DNA of 64,000 nt from the NCBI GenBank assembly GCA_959601025.1, contig CAUGOD010000009.1, forward strand, positions 17,281 through 81,280, written 5' to 3'. This document shows positions 38,178-46,445 of the stretch, piece after piece (within the stretch, counting starts at the first letter, position 1; every line of letters begins with the position of its first letter). Origin of the DNA: an uncultured Oscillospiraceae bacterium (lineage in GTDB: Bacteria > Bacillota > Clostridia > Oscillospirales > Acutalibacteraceae). The translations under genes and the position numbers were made by a program. Under the pieces are notes generated by a model. It did not search any database, was not told the DNA's origin, and was given only the letters and a program-made list of their open reading frames with translations.

Positions 38178-38873
38178 TCATTCCTCCGCTGTCGGTTCTT
38201 CTGTCAATACGGACAGGCGGCGCTCCGCCTGCCGCAGCCGCTTCTTTCTCTCCCGGTAATCGGGGAGCATCGTTTCCACCAGCCGCCAAAAGGCAGCGGA
38301 ATGGTTATGCTCGCGCAGGTGGCAGAGCTCGTGCACCAGCACATAATCGGCAGTGCGGGAATCGACGGCCGCCAGCATCCAGGAAAAATTGAGGTTTCCT
38401 TTCCCGGAGCAGGAGCCCCAGCGCCGAACCGCCCAGCTGACCTTCACCGCCGAGGGCGTTACACCAAGGCGGACGGCAAAGCCGTCAAGCCGCTGCGCCA
38501 CAAGCTCCCGCGTCTTTTCCCTATATAGAGCAATCAGGGAGGGGCGGACTGCCGGCCACCTTTCCGGCGGCAGAGTAAAGCATACCCCGTCGAACCCGAA
38601 CGCCTCCCCGGCGACGACAGGATATTCCGTCCCGCCGAGCGGCAGCGTGCCTCCCGGCGCCGGACGAAGCGCTTCTCTCTCCCGGGAACGCCGAAGGGCT
38701 TCCTTTTGCCGGTCGACGATCCAGCCGGCCTTTTCACGGATAAAGCGGTCGATTTCCTTTGCCGGAAGCTGCCGGGGCGCACGGGCCTCCACCCGCCCGT
38801 CCGGCAGGACGCAGACCGCCAGCGTACGGCGTTTCGACCGGACAACGGTGTACGACACGGGATGCTCCGGCAC
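38178..38873 (-). CDS. YgjP/SprT-type metallopeptidase
   Basis: The 231-residue product has the family motif RRWGSCSGKGNLNFSW and the zinc-binding HELCHLREHNHSAAFW (His-Glu-x-x-His), the hallmark of YgjP/M48-like zincin proteins (DUF45). Substrate unknown. The start is a GTG at 38873 with AGGAGG 8 bases upstream. It heads the minus-strand unit with the sirtuin and zinc-ribbon genes. Confidence 0.9.
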   Translation of the reverse strand: MPEHPVSYTVVRSKRRTLAVCVLPDGRVEARAPRQLPAKEIDRFIREKAGWIVDRQKEALRRSREREALRPAPGGTLPLGGTEYPVVAGEAFGFDGVCFTLPPERWPAVRPSLIALYREKTRELVAQRLDGFAVRLGVTPSAVKVSWAVRRWGSCSGKGNLNFSWMLAAVDSRTADYVLVHELCHLREHNHSAAFWRLVETMLPDYRERKKRLRQAERRLSVLTEEPTAEE

Positions 38874-38921
38874 AGCGGCCGCCTCCTTTTTCCGGAATTG
38901 GGTTTCTCTTTTTCATTTCTC

Positions 38922-38951
38922 ATTGTATCCCCTGCCGGAGTCCCTTGTCAA
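38922..38951 (-). promoter_or_regulatory. Sigma-A promoter of the YgjP-sirtuin unit
   Basis: On the minus strand perfect TTGACA (38951-38946), an 18-base spacer and TACAAT (38927-38922), about 50 bases before the GTG start. Confidence 0.82.
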
Positions 38952-39057
38952 CCTTGGCCTTCCGGCTTTGCCGGTTTTGTATTTTTCAGCCGTTGTGATT
39001 AAGCCGGTATATTCCGCCCATACTAGGCATAAGAATTTTGTGAAAGGCGGGAAAACC

Positions 39058-39324
39058 ATGGAGGGGGCCATTCGAAAAGCTATCCTAAAAACACCGGTGG
39101 AGGAGCCCGACGAGCTCCTGGTGGCCATCCGCGACGTCTGCGCACGGATGGATAACGTCAATACGCGGTTCTCAATGGAAAGCGACAACGACATGATCGA
39201 GGCGTGTATTTACGAGCTGGAATCGCTGCGTGCACACTACCGTTACCTGCTCCGCCTCGCCAAAAGCCGGGGAATGACCGTGGGCGGTTACACGGTGGAG
39301 GAGGAAAAGGAAACGTCCGTTTGA
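39058..39324 (+). CDS. YaaL-like (DUF2508) protein
   Basis: An 88-residue helical protein starting MEGAIRKAILKTPVEEPDEL, with FSMESDNDMIEACIYELESL and HYRYLLRLAK. This matches the small DUF2508/YaaL family, which lies next to bofA in many spore formers, as here. Function unknown. GGCGGG precedes the ATG at 39058; a long upstream frame extension is a shadow of the opposite-strand protease gene. Confidence 0.78.
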   Translation: MEGAIRKAILKTPVEEPDELLVAIRDVCARMDNVNTRFSMESDNDMIEACIYELESLRAHYRYLLRLAKSRGMTVGGYTVEEEKETSV

Positions 39325-39430
39325 AACCAAACGGCCACTTGAAAACAAGCGGAGGAAAAGCACGGCTTAGTAAGAATAGACGCCCGCGACCTTTTAGGGC
39401 ATCTATCCAGGAAAGGACAGGATTCGGAAT

Positions 39431-39700
39431 ATGAGTTTATGGCTGCAGATTCTTTTGTGGGTAATCGGCGGAGTTATCGCCCTCGCGGTATGCATCGCGC
39501 TGCTCCGCTCCCGGAAGCCGGTGCGCGGTCTGGTCGGATCGGGAGCGCAGGGAATCTGCGCCCTCGCGGCGGTCAACATCGCCGGAGCCTTCACCGGCGT
39601 ATCCCTGGGACTGAACCTTTTTACCGGGATAAGCTGCGTCGTTCTTGGCATTCCCGGCGTCATCACCATGCTGATTGTCAAGCTGATCATGAACGCTTGA
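39431..39700 (+). CDS. bofA: BofA-family pro-sigma-K processing inhibitor
   Basis: The 89-residue product has two or three hydrophobic helices and the family core VNIAGAFTGVSLGLNLFTGI followed by VLGIPGVITMLIVKLIM. In Bacillus BofA holds the SpoIVFB protease inactive until engulfment is complete. Clostridial homologues occur even where that checkpoint differs. It follows the YaaL-like gene by 106 bases. Confidence 0.88.
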   Translation: MSLWLQILLWVIGGVIALAVCIALLRSRKPVRGLVGSGAQGICALAAVNIAGAFTGVSLGLNLFTGISCVVLGIPGVITMLIVKLIMNA

Positions 39701-39757
39701 TTCCGGAAAAGCGGGCTTTTCGTCCGGGCTGTTACGCAATGCACAAAGGAAGAGCCT

Positions 39758-39804
39758 AAAAAAGCACGGTTTCGCGTCTGTAATACGTGAAACCGTGCTT
39801 TTTT
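39758..39804. terminator. Two-way terminator
   Basis: Arms 39764-39777 and 39785-39798 (one mismatch) flanked by AAAAAA and TTTTTT. It ends bofA on the plus strand and the DedA gene on the minus strand. Confidence 0.93.
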
Positions 39805-39823
39805 CAGGGATTATACCCCCGCG

Positions 39824-40489
39824 TTAGCGCTGCTTTTCCTGTTCGCTCTCCGGCGTGTCGGCCCCATTCTCCGCCGCCTTCTTTTTCTTCCGGCGCAAGC
39901 AAAACACCGCCACGGCAACCACCGCCGCGACGCCGAGGACGATCACACCGACCTTGGAGTAGATATCCATATACCCAGCGATCTTCTCCCACGAGGAGCC
40001 TGCCCAGGCCCCGAGCAGGACCAAAACGATATTCCAGATACAGGTTCCCACAGCGGTCAGCAGCAAAAACATCGGCAGCGGCATTTTCGCCATGCCGGCG
40101 GGAATGGAAATCAGGCTGCGGATGACCGGGATAAACCGGCAGAAAAAGACGGTCAGCTTGCCCCGCCGGTCAAACCAGCCCTGAGCGCGGCGAACGTCCT
40201 CCTTTTTCAGGCGGAGGATTTTTCCCAGTCTCCCATCCAACCAGTGCTCCAGCCGCTCCTCCGGAAAGCAGCGGCCCACGCCGTACAGCGCCAGCGCGCC
40301 GAGCACCGAGCCGATAGTAGCCGCGATAATCACGCCCCAGGTTGTCATCGTGGTCGTAGTCGTCATAAAGCCGCCGAAGGTCAGGATTACCTCCGACGGG
40401 ATGGGTGGAAAAATATTTTCGATCGCAATTAACAGGGCGATAGCGATATAGCCGTATTGCCCCATCAGTTCTTCGATCCAGGCGGTCAT
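39824..40489 (-). CDS. DedA family membrane protein
   Basis: A 221-residue DedA/VTT-domain protein with about five hydrophobic segments. IENIFPPIPSEVILTFGGF and the conserved FCRFIPVIRSLISIPAGMAKM are the family signatures. DedA proteins help recycle lipid carriers or phospholipids across the membrane and use the proton gradient. The C-terminal tail is basic then acidic. Single-gene unit. Confidence 0.93.
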   Translation of the reverse strand: MTAWIEELMGQYGYIAIALLIAIENIFPPIPSEVILTFGGFMTTTTTMTTWGVIIAATIGSVLGALALYGVGRCFPEERLEHWLDGRLGKILRLKKEDVRRAQGWFDRRGKLTVFFCRFIPVIRSLISIPAGMAKMPLPMFLLLTAVGTCIWNIVLVLLGAWAGSSWEKIAGYMDIYSKVGVIVLGVAAVVAVAVFCLRRKKKKAAENGADTPESEQEKQR

Positions 40490-40670
40490 TGCAGCACCAT
40501 TCTTTCCTAAAAGTCAGAAATTGCGGTCATGCGAATTGCGCTCTTCACACGTTCCTATGGCCCGGCGTTTTTGCTCGTTTGCCCTTTCCGCCGGTTTTCT
40601 CTTCTCATAACAGTATACCCATTCGTAAGCCGATATCCGGTGTTTCTCCTGACCGACAGTATACAATAAC

Positions 40671-40708
40671 CCCCCGGACGATGCAACCGCCGACGCGCCG
40701 TCCGGGGG
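40671..40708 (-). terminator. Terminator-like hairpin after the GT8 gene
   Basis: Ten-base perfect GC-rich arms (40671-40680 and 40699-40708). On the minus strand the hairpin is followed by only a weak T run (TTATTGT), so efficiency is uncertain. Confidence 0.5.
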
Positions 40709-40723
40709 GAATTTTACAGGAAT

Positions 40724-41605
40724 TTAACATTCCTTTTTCTGTTCTTCCGTTATTTCCCGCTTTTGCGGCGTCTCCTCCGCCGGGGGCTCGGGCGGCAGGA
40801 GGCGGGCCGCTTCGTCGTAAAATACCCGGAATTCGCCGTGATAGCCGGGCTTCCACGGCTTGTTTCGGCCGCAGAAGTGAACGACGCGGGTATTCTCCCG
40901 CACCCAGTTTAGGGTCCGGCGGTTTCCGCGATTTTTAGGATTAAGGTTGTACAGGTTCCAGTATTTTTCGTCCAGGTTATACAGCAGCGGGTCAATCGGC
41001 AGGATACGGTCCCCGTACAGCGCGTTCATCACGTCCTGATCCGGCAGAAGAAGAAACGGTTTTTTCCGTTCAATATACGCCAGCACCTCCCATACGTCCT
41101 GCTCCGCCCGCAGACGAGGCAGGTTCATCAGCACCACGCCGGAGTTGACATAGGGCGCGTTCTCCGGCATACCGAGCCGCACCTCGTTGAATTTGCGGAA
41201 CTGCTCGTGCACATGGGAGGCGGCGGCATACAGCGACTCCCCCATTTCCAGTTCATACAGCTCCCGCAGCCGGCCGATTACCACCGTATCCGGGTCCAGA
41301 TACAGCACGCGGTCCAGTTCCGGGGGCAGAAAACGGGCGGCAAACAGGCGGTAGTACATCTCCCGCGGGTACCGGTAAACGATCGGCGCGTCGGAAAGCG
41401 TCTCGTCCGACACCCGAATCTCCGCCACCGTGCATCGGGCGGGATCCACCGCGGAACGGATGCGGCGGAAATCCTCCTCCCCCATCCGGGAATGCGCCAC
41501 ATAGAGGGTGAAGCTTTCCTCCGGCTCGGCCGCCATCAGGGAAGCGAGCATCACCCGCAGGGGACCGACATAGCCCGCGTCCAGCGTTACCAGAAGGTTC
41601 ATCAT
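40724..41605 (-). CDS. Glycosyltransferase family 8 protein
   Basis: The 293-residue enzyme starts MNLLVTLDAGYVGPLRVMLA and carries the metal-binding DxD (VLYLDPDTVV), NAPYVNSGVVLMNLP, LPDQDVMNALY and HFCGRNKPWKPGYHG, all typical of GT8 (LgtC/glycogenin-like retaining galactosyl- or glucosyltransferases). It would add sugars to a surface glycan; acceptor unknown. Its ATG overlaps the ftsH stop (ATGATGA context), so it is the last gene of the marR-ftsH unit. Confidence 0.9.
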   Translation of the reverse strand: MMNLLVTLDAGYVGPLRVMLASLMAAEPEESFTLYVAHSRMGEEDFRRIRSAVDPARCTVAEIRVSDETLSDAPIVYRYPREMYYRLFAARFLPPELDRVLYLDPDTVVIGRLRELYELEMGESLYAAASHVHEQFRKFNEVRLGMPENAPYVNSGVVLMNLPRLRAEQDVWEVLAYIERKKPFLLLPDQDVMNALYGDRILPIDPLLYNLDEKYWNLYNLNPKNRGNRRTLNWVRENTRVVHFCGRNKPWKPGYHGEFRVFYDEAARLLPPEPPAEETPQKREITEEQKKEC

Positions 41606-43437
41606 ACGGACGCATCTCCCTGCTGTCCGTTCAGTATCTGCATAAATTCCTCGCCGGTGATGGTTTCCTTCTCCATCAGGTACTGTGCGAGTTCGTGCAG
41701 CTTATCCTGGTTTTCGGAAAGAATCCTCCGCGCCTTTTCATGCGCCTCTTTGATGAGAGACAGCACCTGGCCGTCGATCCGGGCCGCCGTTTCGGGGGAA
41801 CAGGTCAGGGACGCATCCCCGCCAAGATACTGGTTCTCCACCGTCTCCAGCGCCATCATATCGAATTCTTCGCTCATCCCCAGCCGGGTCACCATGGCCC
41901 GGGCGAGCTTGGTCGCCTGTTCAATATCATTGGACGCGCCGGAAGTATACGTGGCGAAGATCAGCTCCTCCGCCGCCCGGCCGCCGGTCAGGGTGGCGAT
42001 CTTATTGAACGCCTCCTCCCTCGTCATAAGGTTGCTTTCGTCCTCGGCCACCTGCATGGTGTACCCCAACGCGCCGGAGGTGCGGGGGACAATGGTGATC
42101 TTATGCACCGGGGCGGAATTGTTCTGCTTCGCGGCGACCAGCGCATGGCCGATCTCATGATACGCGACGATCCGCTTCTCCCGCGGGGAGATTACCGCGC
42201 CCTTGCGCTGATAGCCGGCGATCACCGTTTCCACCGATTCCTCCAGATCCTCCTGCGTAACGACGGCGCGTCCGCATTTCACGGCCCGGAGAGCGCCCTC
42301 ATTGACGATGTTGGCCAGCTCCGCGCCGGATGCGCCGGCGGTAGCGCGGGCAACTACGCCGAAATCCACGTTGTCCGCCATCTTCACATTCCGTGCATGG
42401 ACACGGAGGATCGCCTCCCGTCCGGCAAGGTCGGGCAACTCCACCGGAATCCGGCGGTCGAACCGTCCCGGACGGAGAAGGGCCTTATCCAACGTCTCCG
42501 GCCGATTGGTGGCGGCGAGGATCACCACGCCCTTCCTGCCGTCGAAACCGTCCATCTCGGTAAGCAGTTGATTGAGGGTCTGCTCCCTCTCGTCGTTGCT
42601 GCCAAGCCCATTGTCCCGTTTTTTGCCGATGGTGTCGATCTCGTCAATAAAGACGATACAGGGAGCCTTTTCCTGCGCCTGCTTGAACAGGTCGCGCACC
42701 TTGGCCGCGCCCATACCGACGAACATCTCCACAAATTCGGAGCCGGATATGGAGAAGAAGGGGACGCGCGCCTCCCCCGCGACCGCTTTGGCCAACAGGG
42801 TTTTTCCGGTGCCGGGAGGACCCACCAGCAACGCTCCCTTGGGCAGAGCGGCGCCGATTTCCGCGTATTTTTGCGGATTATGCAGGAAATCCACGATTTC
42901 GGCCAGGGCCTCCTTCGCTTCGTCCTCCCCGGCTACGTCGGCAAAGGTTTTGCCGGTCTGCGCTTCCACATAAATCTTCGCGTTGCTTTTGCCGAAGGTA
43001 AGGGCGTTCCCGCCGCCCATCCGCTTTTGCATGGAGCGCAGGAAGAGCTGCCCCAGCAGCACCATCAGCCCGATCGGGAGAATCCAGTATAACAGGAAAT
43101 TCAGCAGAGGGGAGTTTTCTTTTGGAATCACTTTGCCGTATTTGACCCCCGCCTCCTCCAGCCGGTTAACGATATCCGGATCGTCCATCCGGCCGGTGAT
43201 ATAAATCTGTTCTTTTCCCTTTTCGTTATCGGCGGTAAAGGCGATTTTGTCGTCGTCCATCTCCACTTCCTTGACCTCCCCCGCCTTGACACGGGAAAGG
43301 AAGGTGCCGTAATCCACCGTCTCGGTCCGGCTGTTGGCGAATAGCGGCACCAGCAGCGTGTTGAGAAGCAGGATGAGAAGCATCGCAACGACATAATAAT
43401 AGATCAACGGTTTTTTCGGCGTTTTTTGCTCCTGCAT
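41602..43437 (-). CDS. ftsH: ATP-dependent zinc metalloprotease FtsH
   Basis: The 611-residue membrane AAA+ protease has two membrane helices (about 12-33 and 112-132) around a small outside domain. Walker A LLVGPPGTGKTLLAKAVAGE, Walker B IVFIDEID, the second region of homology (NRPETLDKALLRPGRFDRRI) and the zinc site HEIGHAL follow. It degrades damaged or misassembled membrane proteins and some regulators. It is unusual in lying 4 bases downstream of a MarR regulator and upstream of a GT8 gene, instead of after tilS-hpt. Confidence 0.97.
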   Translation of the reverse strand: MQEQKTPKKPLIYYYVVAMLLILLLNTLLVPLFANSRTETVDYGTFLSRVKAGEVKEVEMDDDKIAFTADNEKGKEQIYITGRMDDPDIVNRLEEAGVKYGKVIPKENSPLLNFLLYWILPIGLMVLLGQLFLRSMQKRMGGGNALTFGKSNAKIYVEAQTGKTFADVAGEDEAKEALAEIVDFLHNPQKYAEIGAALPKGALLVGPPGTGKTLLAKAVAGEARVPFFSISGSEFVEMFVGMGAAKVRDLFKQAQEKAPCIVFIDEIDTIGKKRDNGLGSNDEREQTLNQLLTEMDGFDGRKGVVILAATNRPETLDKALLRPGRFDRRIPVELPDLAGREAILRVHARNVKMADNVDFGVVARATAGASGAELANIVNEGALRAVKCGRAVVTQEDLEESVETVIAGYQRKGAVISPREKRIVAYHEIGHALVAAKQNNSAPVHKITIVPRTSGALGYTMQVAEDESNLMTREEAFNKIATLTGGRAAEELIFATYTSGASNDIEQATKLARAMVTRLGMSEEFDMMALETVENQYLGGDASLTCSPETAARIDGQVLSLIKEAHEKARRILSENQDKLHELAQYLMEKETITGEEFMQILNGQQGDASV

Positions 43438-43441
43438 GGAT

Positions 43442-43903
43442 TCATGCCTCCTTATGTTTTGGTTTTGACGCCGCGTTCATACGAACCAGCAGAGAATCCA
43501 GCGTCCGCAGCCCAACCAGGACAGCCTGCGCCTCTTCCTGCTCGCTTTCCATCACCGCGGCGTATTTTTCTTCCAGCTCCCGGCGGACGGTTTCCACCGT
43601 TTCCCGGCCTCGTTCGGTCAGGCCGACCTGGACAACCCGTTCATCCTCCGCCGACCGGACGCGGGAGAGATATCCCTGCTGTTCCATCCGCTTGCACAGA
43701 GAAGAGGCGTTGGCTTCCGCAATATGGAGCTGCCGGCCGAGCCCGCCGACCGTCTGTTTTTCGTCGTACAACGCGAGCAACAGGCGAAGCTGCATCAGCG
43801 TCAGCCCATATCGCTCGCAAAACGGCTGCACCGCCCCGTCCAGATGGTCCATAATCCTCCGGAGAAGCTGAACCGCCTCGCTGCGGAACTTTACGACTTC
43901 CAC
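43442..43903 (-). CDS. MarR-family transcriptional regulator
   Basis: A 153-residue winged-helix protein with LTLMQLRLLLALYDEKQTVG, AEANASSLCKRMEQQGYLSR (recognition helix) and the wing segment SAEDERVVQVGLTERGRE. MarR proteins usually bind short palindromes near their own promoter and release on small ligands. The GTG start at 43903 has AAAGGAGG 7 bases upstream. It is first in the unit with ftsH and the GT8 gene, and a palindrome overlaps its -10 box (43975-44009). Confidence 0.92.
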   Translation of the reverse strand: MEVVKFRSEAVQLLRRIMDHLDGAVQPFCERYGLTLMQLRLLLALYDEKQTVGGLGRQLHIAEANASSLCKRMEQQGYLSRVRSAEDERVVQVGLTERGRETVETVRRELEEKYAAVMESEQEEAQAVLVGLRTLDSLLVRMNAASKPKHKEA

Positions 43904-43974
43904 TAACGTCCCTCCTTTACCGCCGCGTTCGAATGGGAACCGCGATAGCGCAATAATAGTGATTTCCCTTATCT

Positions 43975-44026
43975 ATTACTTTTTATAAAATATATAAATT
44001 ATAAGTAATTACAGGCTTCATGTCAA
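43975..44026 (-). promoter_or_regulatory. Consensus sigma-A promoter with overlapping palindrome
   Basis: On the minus strand perfect TTGACA (44026-44021), 17-base spacer and perfect TATAAT (44003-43998). An AT-rich inverted repeat (ATTACTTAT at 44009-44001 with AAAAGTAAT at 43983-43975) covers the -10 box and start site, a likely autoregulatory operator for the MarR protein. The rest of the 43904-44233 gap holds no gene that I can support. Confidence 0.8.
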
Positions 44027-44233
44027 GATATCCAACAGGTATTTTCCGACTTTCCACCTCGTTGGCGATTATCAGTAAAGAACAAGGGGGCTTGCGCAAA
44101 ACAGCGGTCCCTTTGCCATGGCGAATTGCCGCAGCTTTCGCCGGCGCGGAACGGACACACAGGCATACAATGGAACAGGTCCGTCCCTTCCGGACGGGGA
44201 GTATTTCCGCAAATTTCCAAAGGAGAATCCGCT

Positions 44234-44794
44234 ATGTCATACGACAGCAAGCGCTGTTCCTTTCCTCCCGGACGGCCAAAGCCGCCCGAACCCCGGCGTC
44301 CGCCGGAGCCGCCGCCCGCCAAGCCCTGCCCACCTCCGCCCGGCCCGGCTTCCTGCCCGCCCTCGGCGCCCACCGCGCCCTGCACCGACACACCCTTTGC
44401 CTTCCTGACCCAGAGTGGACGGCTGGAGGTCTGCCTGCGGTCGGGAGAAATTCCCTTTTGCGGGGAATGCCTGTTAGGCGCCGGCTTCATCCGGGACGGC
44501 GGACGGCTGCGGCTCTTAATTCCGGGCATCTACCGGGCGGAATATATCCTCACCTTTCCCGCCCTTCAAACGCTGAACACGGTCTTCAGCCTGCAGGCGG
44601 ACGGGAGAAACCTTCCCGGTTCCATCCTGCGGGTATGGAAGCCGCCGGGAAGCGGCTCGGTGACGGTTTCCGCCCAGGTGATCTGGGAATCGGCCTGTCC
44701 CTCCATGCTGCGGGTATCCTCCTCCCGCGCCTTTCGCCTGAACAGTCCCGGCCCCAGCGACACCATGGCCAGCCTGAGCGTATTCCGGCTGTAA
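44234..44794 (+). CDS. Pro-rich protein with a BclA-like C-terminal domain, possible spore-surface protein
   Basis: The 186-residue product starts MSYDSKRCSFPPGRPKPPEP. The first 50 residues are Pro-rich with scattered Cys and charged residues. The C-terminal 130 residues alternate hydrophobic strands (LIPGIYRAEYILTFPALQTL, FSLQADGRNLPGSILRVW) and end in ASLSVFRL, which recalls the trimeric jelly-roll domain at the end of exosporium BclA-like and C1q-like proteins. Collagen-like GXX repeats are missing. AAAGGAG lies 8 bases before the ATG. The assignment is tentative; it could be another clostridial surface or spore protein. It is a single-gene unit. Confidence 0.6.
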   Translation: MSYDSKRCSFPPGRPKPPEPRRPPEPPPAKPCPPPPGPASCPPSAPTAPCTDTPFAFLTQSGRLEVCLRSGEIPFCGECLLGAGFIRDGGRLRLLIPGIYRAEYILTFPALQTLNTVFSLQADGRNLPGSILRVWKPPGSGSVTVSAQVIWESACPSMLRVSSSRAFRLNSPGPSDTMASLSVFRL

Positions 44795-44832
44795 AGAGGC
44801 CGGCGCATAACCAATTCTGCACCGGCCTCTTT
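44793..44832. terminator. Two-way terminator between convergent genes
   Basis: Eleven-base perfect arms (AAAGAGGCCGG at 44793-44803 and CCGGCCTCTTT at 44822-44832) overlap the stop codons of both convergent genes. T runs are short on each side. Confidence 0.75.
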
Positions 44833-46214
44833 CAGCTTTTCTTATCAGAGGCCGAATCGCTCCAGCGTTTCCTCCCACGGTAATACAGCCGCCCGATTTC
44901 CCGGACGACCGCTTCCCCGCCTCCGGGCAGAACCCGCCCGGCCGCTTCCCGCAGACATTCGTCCGCCCCGGCCACCGCACGGCTATAGTCGGCGGACTCC
45001 AGCATGGAAATATCCCGCTCGCTGTCCCCGAAGACGGCGACCGCCTCGGCGGAAATCCGTGTTTTCAGCTCCTGTACCGCCGCGGGGCGGGTCGCGGCGG
45101 CGGAATATACCTCCAGCAGGGCATAGGCCGGATAATTCGTCTCCGGAAAATGCTCCTGTGCGGAACGGACGACGGTATATATCCCCGCTTCGTCCTGAAA
45201 GGCGGCGATTTCCGCCCGCAGGGTTTCTACCATCCCGGCAGTGTCTACGCAAAGCAGGTACAGTGGTTCATGCCCTTCCGGCAGAGAACTGTAGACATAA
45301 TGCTTTTGCGGCAAACCCCGGCGGGCGTAGTACAGCTCCTCTTCGGCCGGGTTGGTGAAGCGGCCGTAATATACATGCAGGGTGTCGTGGATCACGGCGT
45401 GGACAAACACGTTCAGCCCCCGCCGTTCAAACACCTCCATTACCCGCCGGCAGGCGGCGGGCGGAATCGTCTTGCAGTAGAGATAGGAGCCGGCCTTCAT
45501 ATCGTATAATGCCGCCCCGTTCATGGCGATGACCGGCAGCTTCAGCCGCAGTCCCGCCAGTATGGGAAGGAAAGTGGCCGGCGTACGGCCGGTCGAAACC
45601 GTCACCTGCGCCCCCGCTTCAATCAGCTGGTTCAGGCGTATCTCGGTGGCCGGGGCAATCCGGCCGTTCGGCCCGGTCAGGGTGCCGTCCAGATCGCTGA
45701 CGAACAGCAGGGCGCGGTTGTGACGGCGAGGCAGGTGAAAGGCGTTCACTCCCAGGGAAACAAAAATGCCGATCAGCGTGTCCAGCATTCGTTCCAGCGC
45801 GAACAGGTACGGATTCACGTCCGCCGCGTGGGATACCGTGATGCTCATAAACACCACGCAGGTGATATAGGAGGCAGTGGTCTTTTTCACCAGAACGGTG
45901 ATATAAATTAATACCACGATCATCACCGAAATCAGCAGATACCGGAGAACGGGCAGCTCCCCGGGGAAAAGACGCTGCTCCGCCAGAAGAACCAGCATGC
46001 CGGCTGCGCCGCCGATCGCGGTGCCGATCGTCCGGTTCAACGCCACCTTCACACTGTTCGACACATACGGCTGCATACACAGTATGGCGGCGATCGCCGA
46101 ATAAAACGGCACGCCTTGCTGTCCGCGGAGCAGATAAATTACAAAGCAAAGGAAAACAGCGACCGCGGATTTGATGATTCGCAGGCCGACCTTCGGCGGT
46201 TTGGTAAGCGGCAT
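44832..46214 (-). CDS. ArAE/FUSC-like membrane domain fused to a Cof-type HAD hydrolase
   Basis: The 460-residue protein has two parts. Residues 1-165 hold about five membrane helices of the aromatic acid exporter/FUSC type, with the segment FYSAIAAILCMQPYVSNSVK and the following RTIGTAIGGAAGML. From about residue 170 there is a HAD phosphatase with motif I LLFVSDLDGTLTGPNG, motif II VTVSTGR and motif IV AVFGDSERDISMLESAD, similar to Cof/sugar phosphatases. Both halves look intact. The start at 46214 follows GGGGGAAT. Transport of an acid or phosphate ester coupled to its hydrolysis is a guess. Confidence 0.82.
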   Translation of the reverse strand: MPLTKPPKVGLRIIKSAVAVFLCFVIYLLRGQQGVPFYSAIAAILCMQPYVSNSVKVALNRTIGTAIGGAAGMLVLLAEQRLFPGELPVLRYLLISVMIVVLIYITVLVKKTTASYITCVVFMSITVSHAADVNPYLFALERMLDTLIGIFVSLGVNAFHLPRRHNRALLFVSDLDGTLTGPNGRIAPATEIRLNQLIEAGAQVTVSTGRTPATFLPILAGLRLKLPVIAMNGAALYDMKAGSYLYCKTIPPAACRRVMEVFERRGLNVFVHAVIHDTLHVYYGRFTNPAEEELYYARRGLPQKHYVYSSLPEGHEPLYLLCVDTAGMVETLRAEIAAFQDEAGIYTVVRSAQEHFPETNYPAYALLEVYSAAATRPAAVQELKTRISAEAVAVFGDSERDISMLESADYSRAVAGADECLREAAGRVLPGGGEAVVREIGRLYYRGRKRWSDSASDKKS

Positions 46215-46277
46215 GGAGATTCCCCCGGTCAAAGCAGAATAAAGCAGGCATGTTATTTTGAAACATAGCGGTATTTA

Positions 46278-46424
46278 TGGTATAATGCCGTTTAGGAAAA
46301 ACGCGACAGCGTTTTTCGATGCGCCGCCGGAAAAGGCCAACAGAGAACCTGGCCGGGCGGCGCTATGGTATAATGTCGTCACACGCCGCCGGATAAGGCT
46401 GGCAGAGAACCCGGCCGGGCGGCG
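46278..46424 (+). repeat. Dispersed hairpin/promoter-box repeat, two boxes and three hairpins (locus 4)
   Basis: Boxes TGGTATAATG at 46278-46287 and 46366-46375 are 88 bases apart. A short hairpin GAAAAACGC/GCGTTTTTC lies after the first. The GC hairpin GCGCCGCC/GGCGGCGC (46321-46363) has an inner stem GGCCA/TGGCC around ACAGAGAACC. A third GC hairpin unit follows (46384-46424). The array leads straight into the ribosome binding site of the YjbR gene. Confidence 0.88.
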
Positions 46425-46445
46425 CAGCAGGAAGGAGCGAACCCC

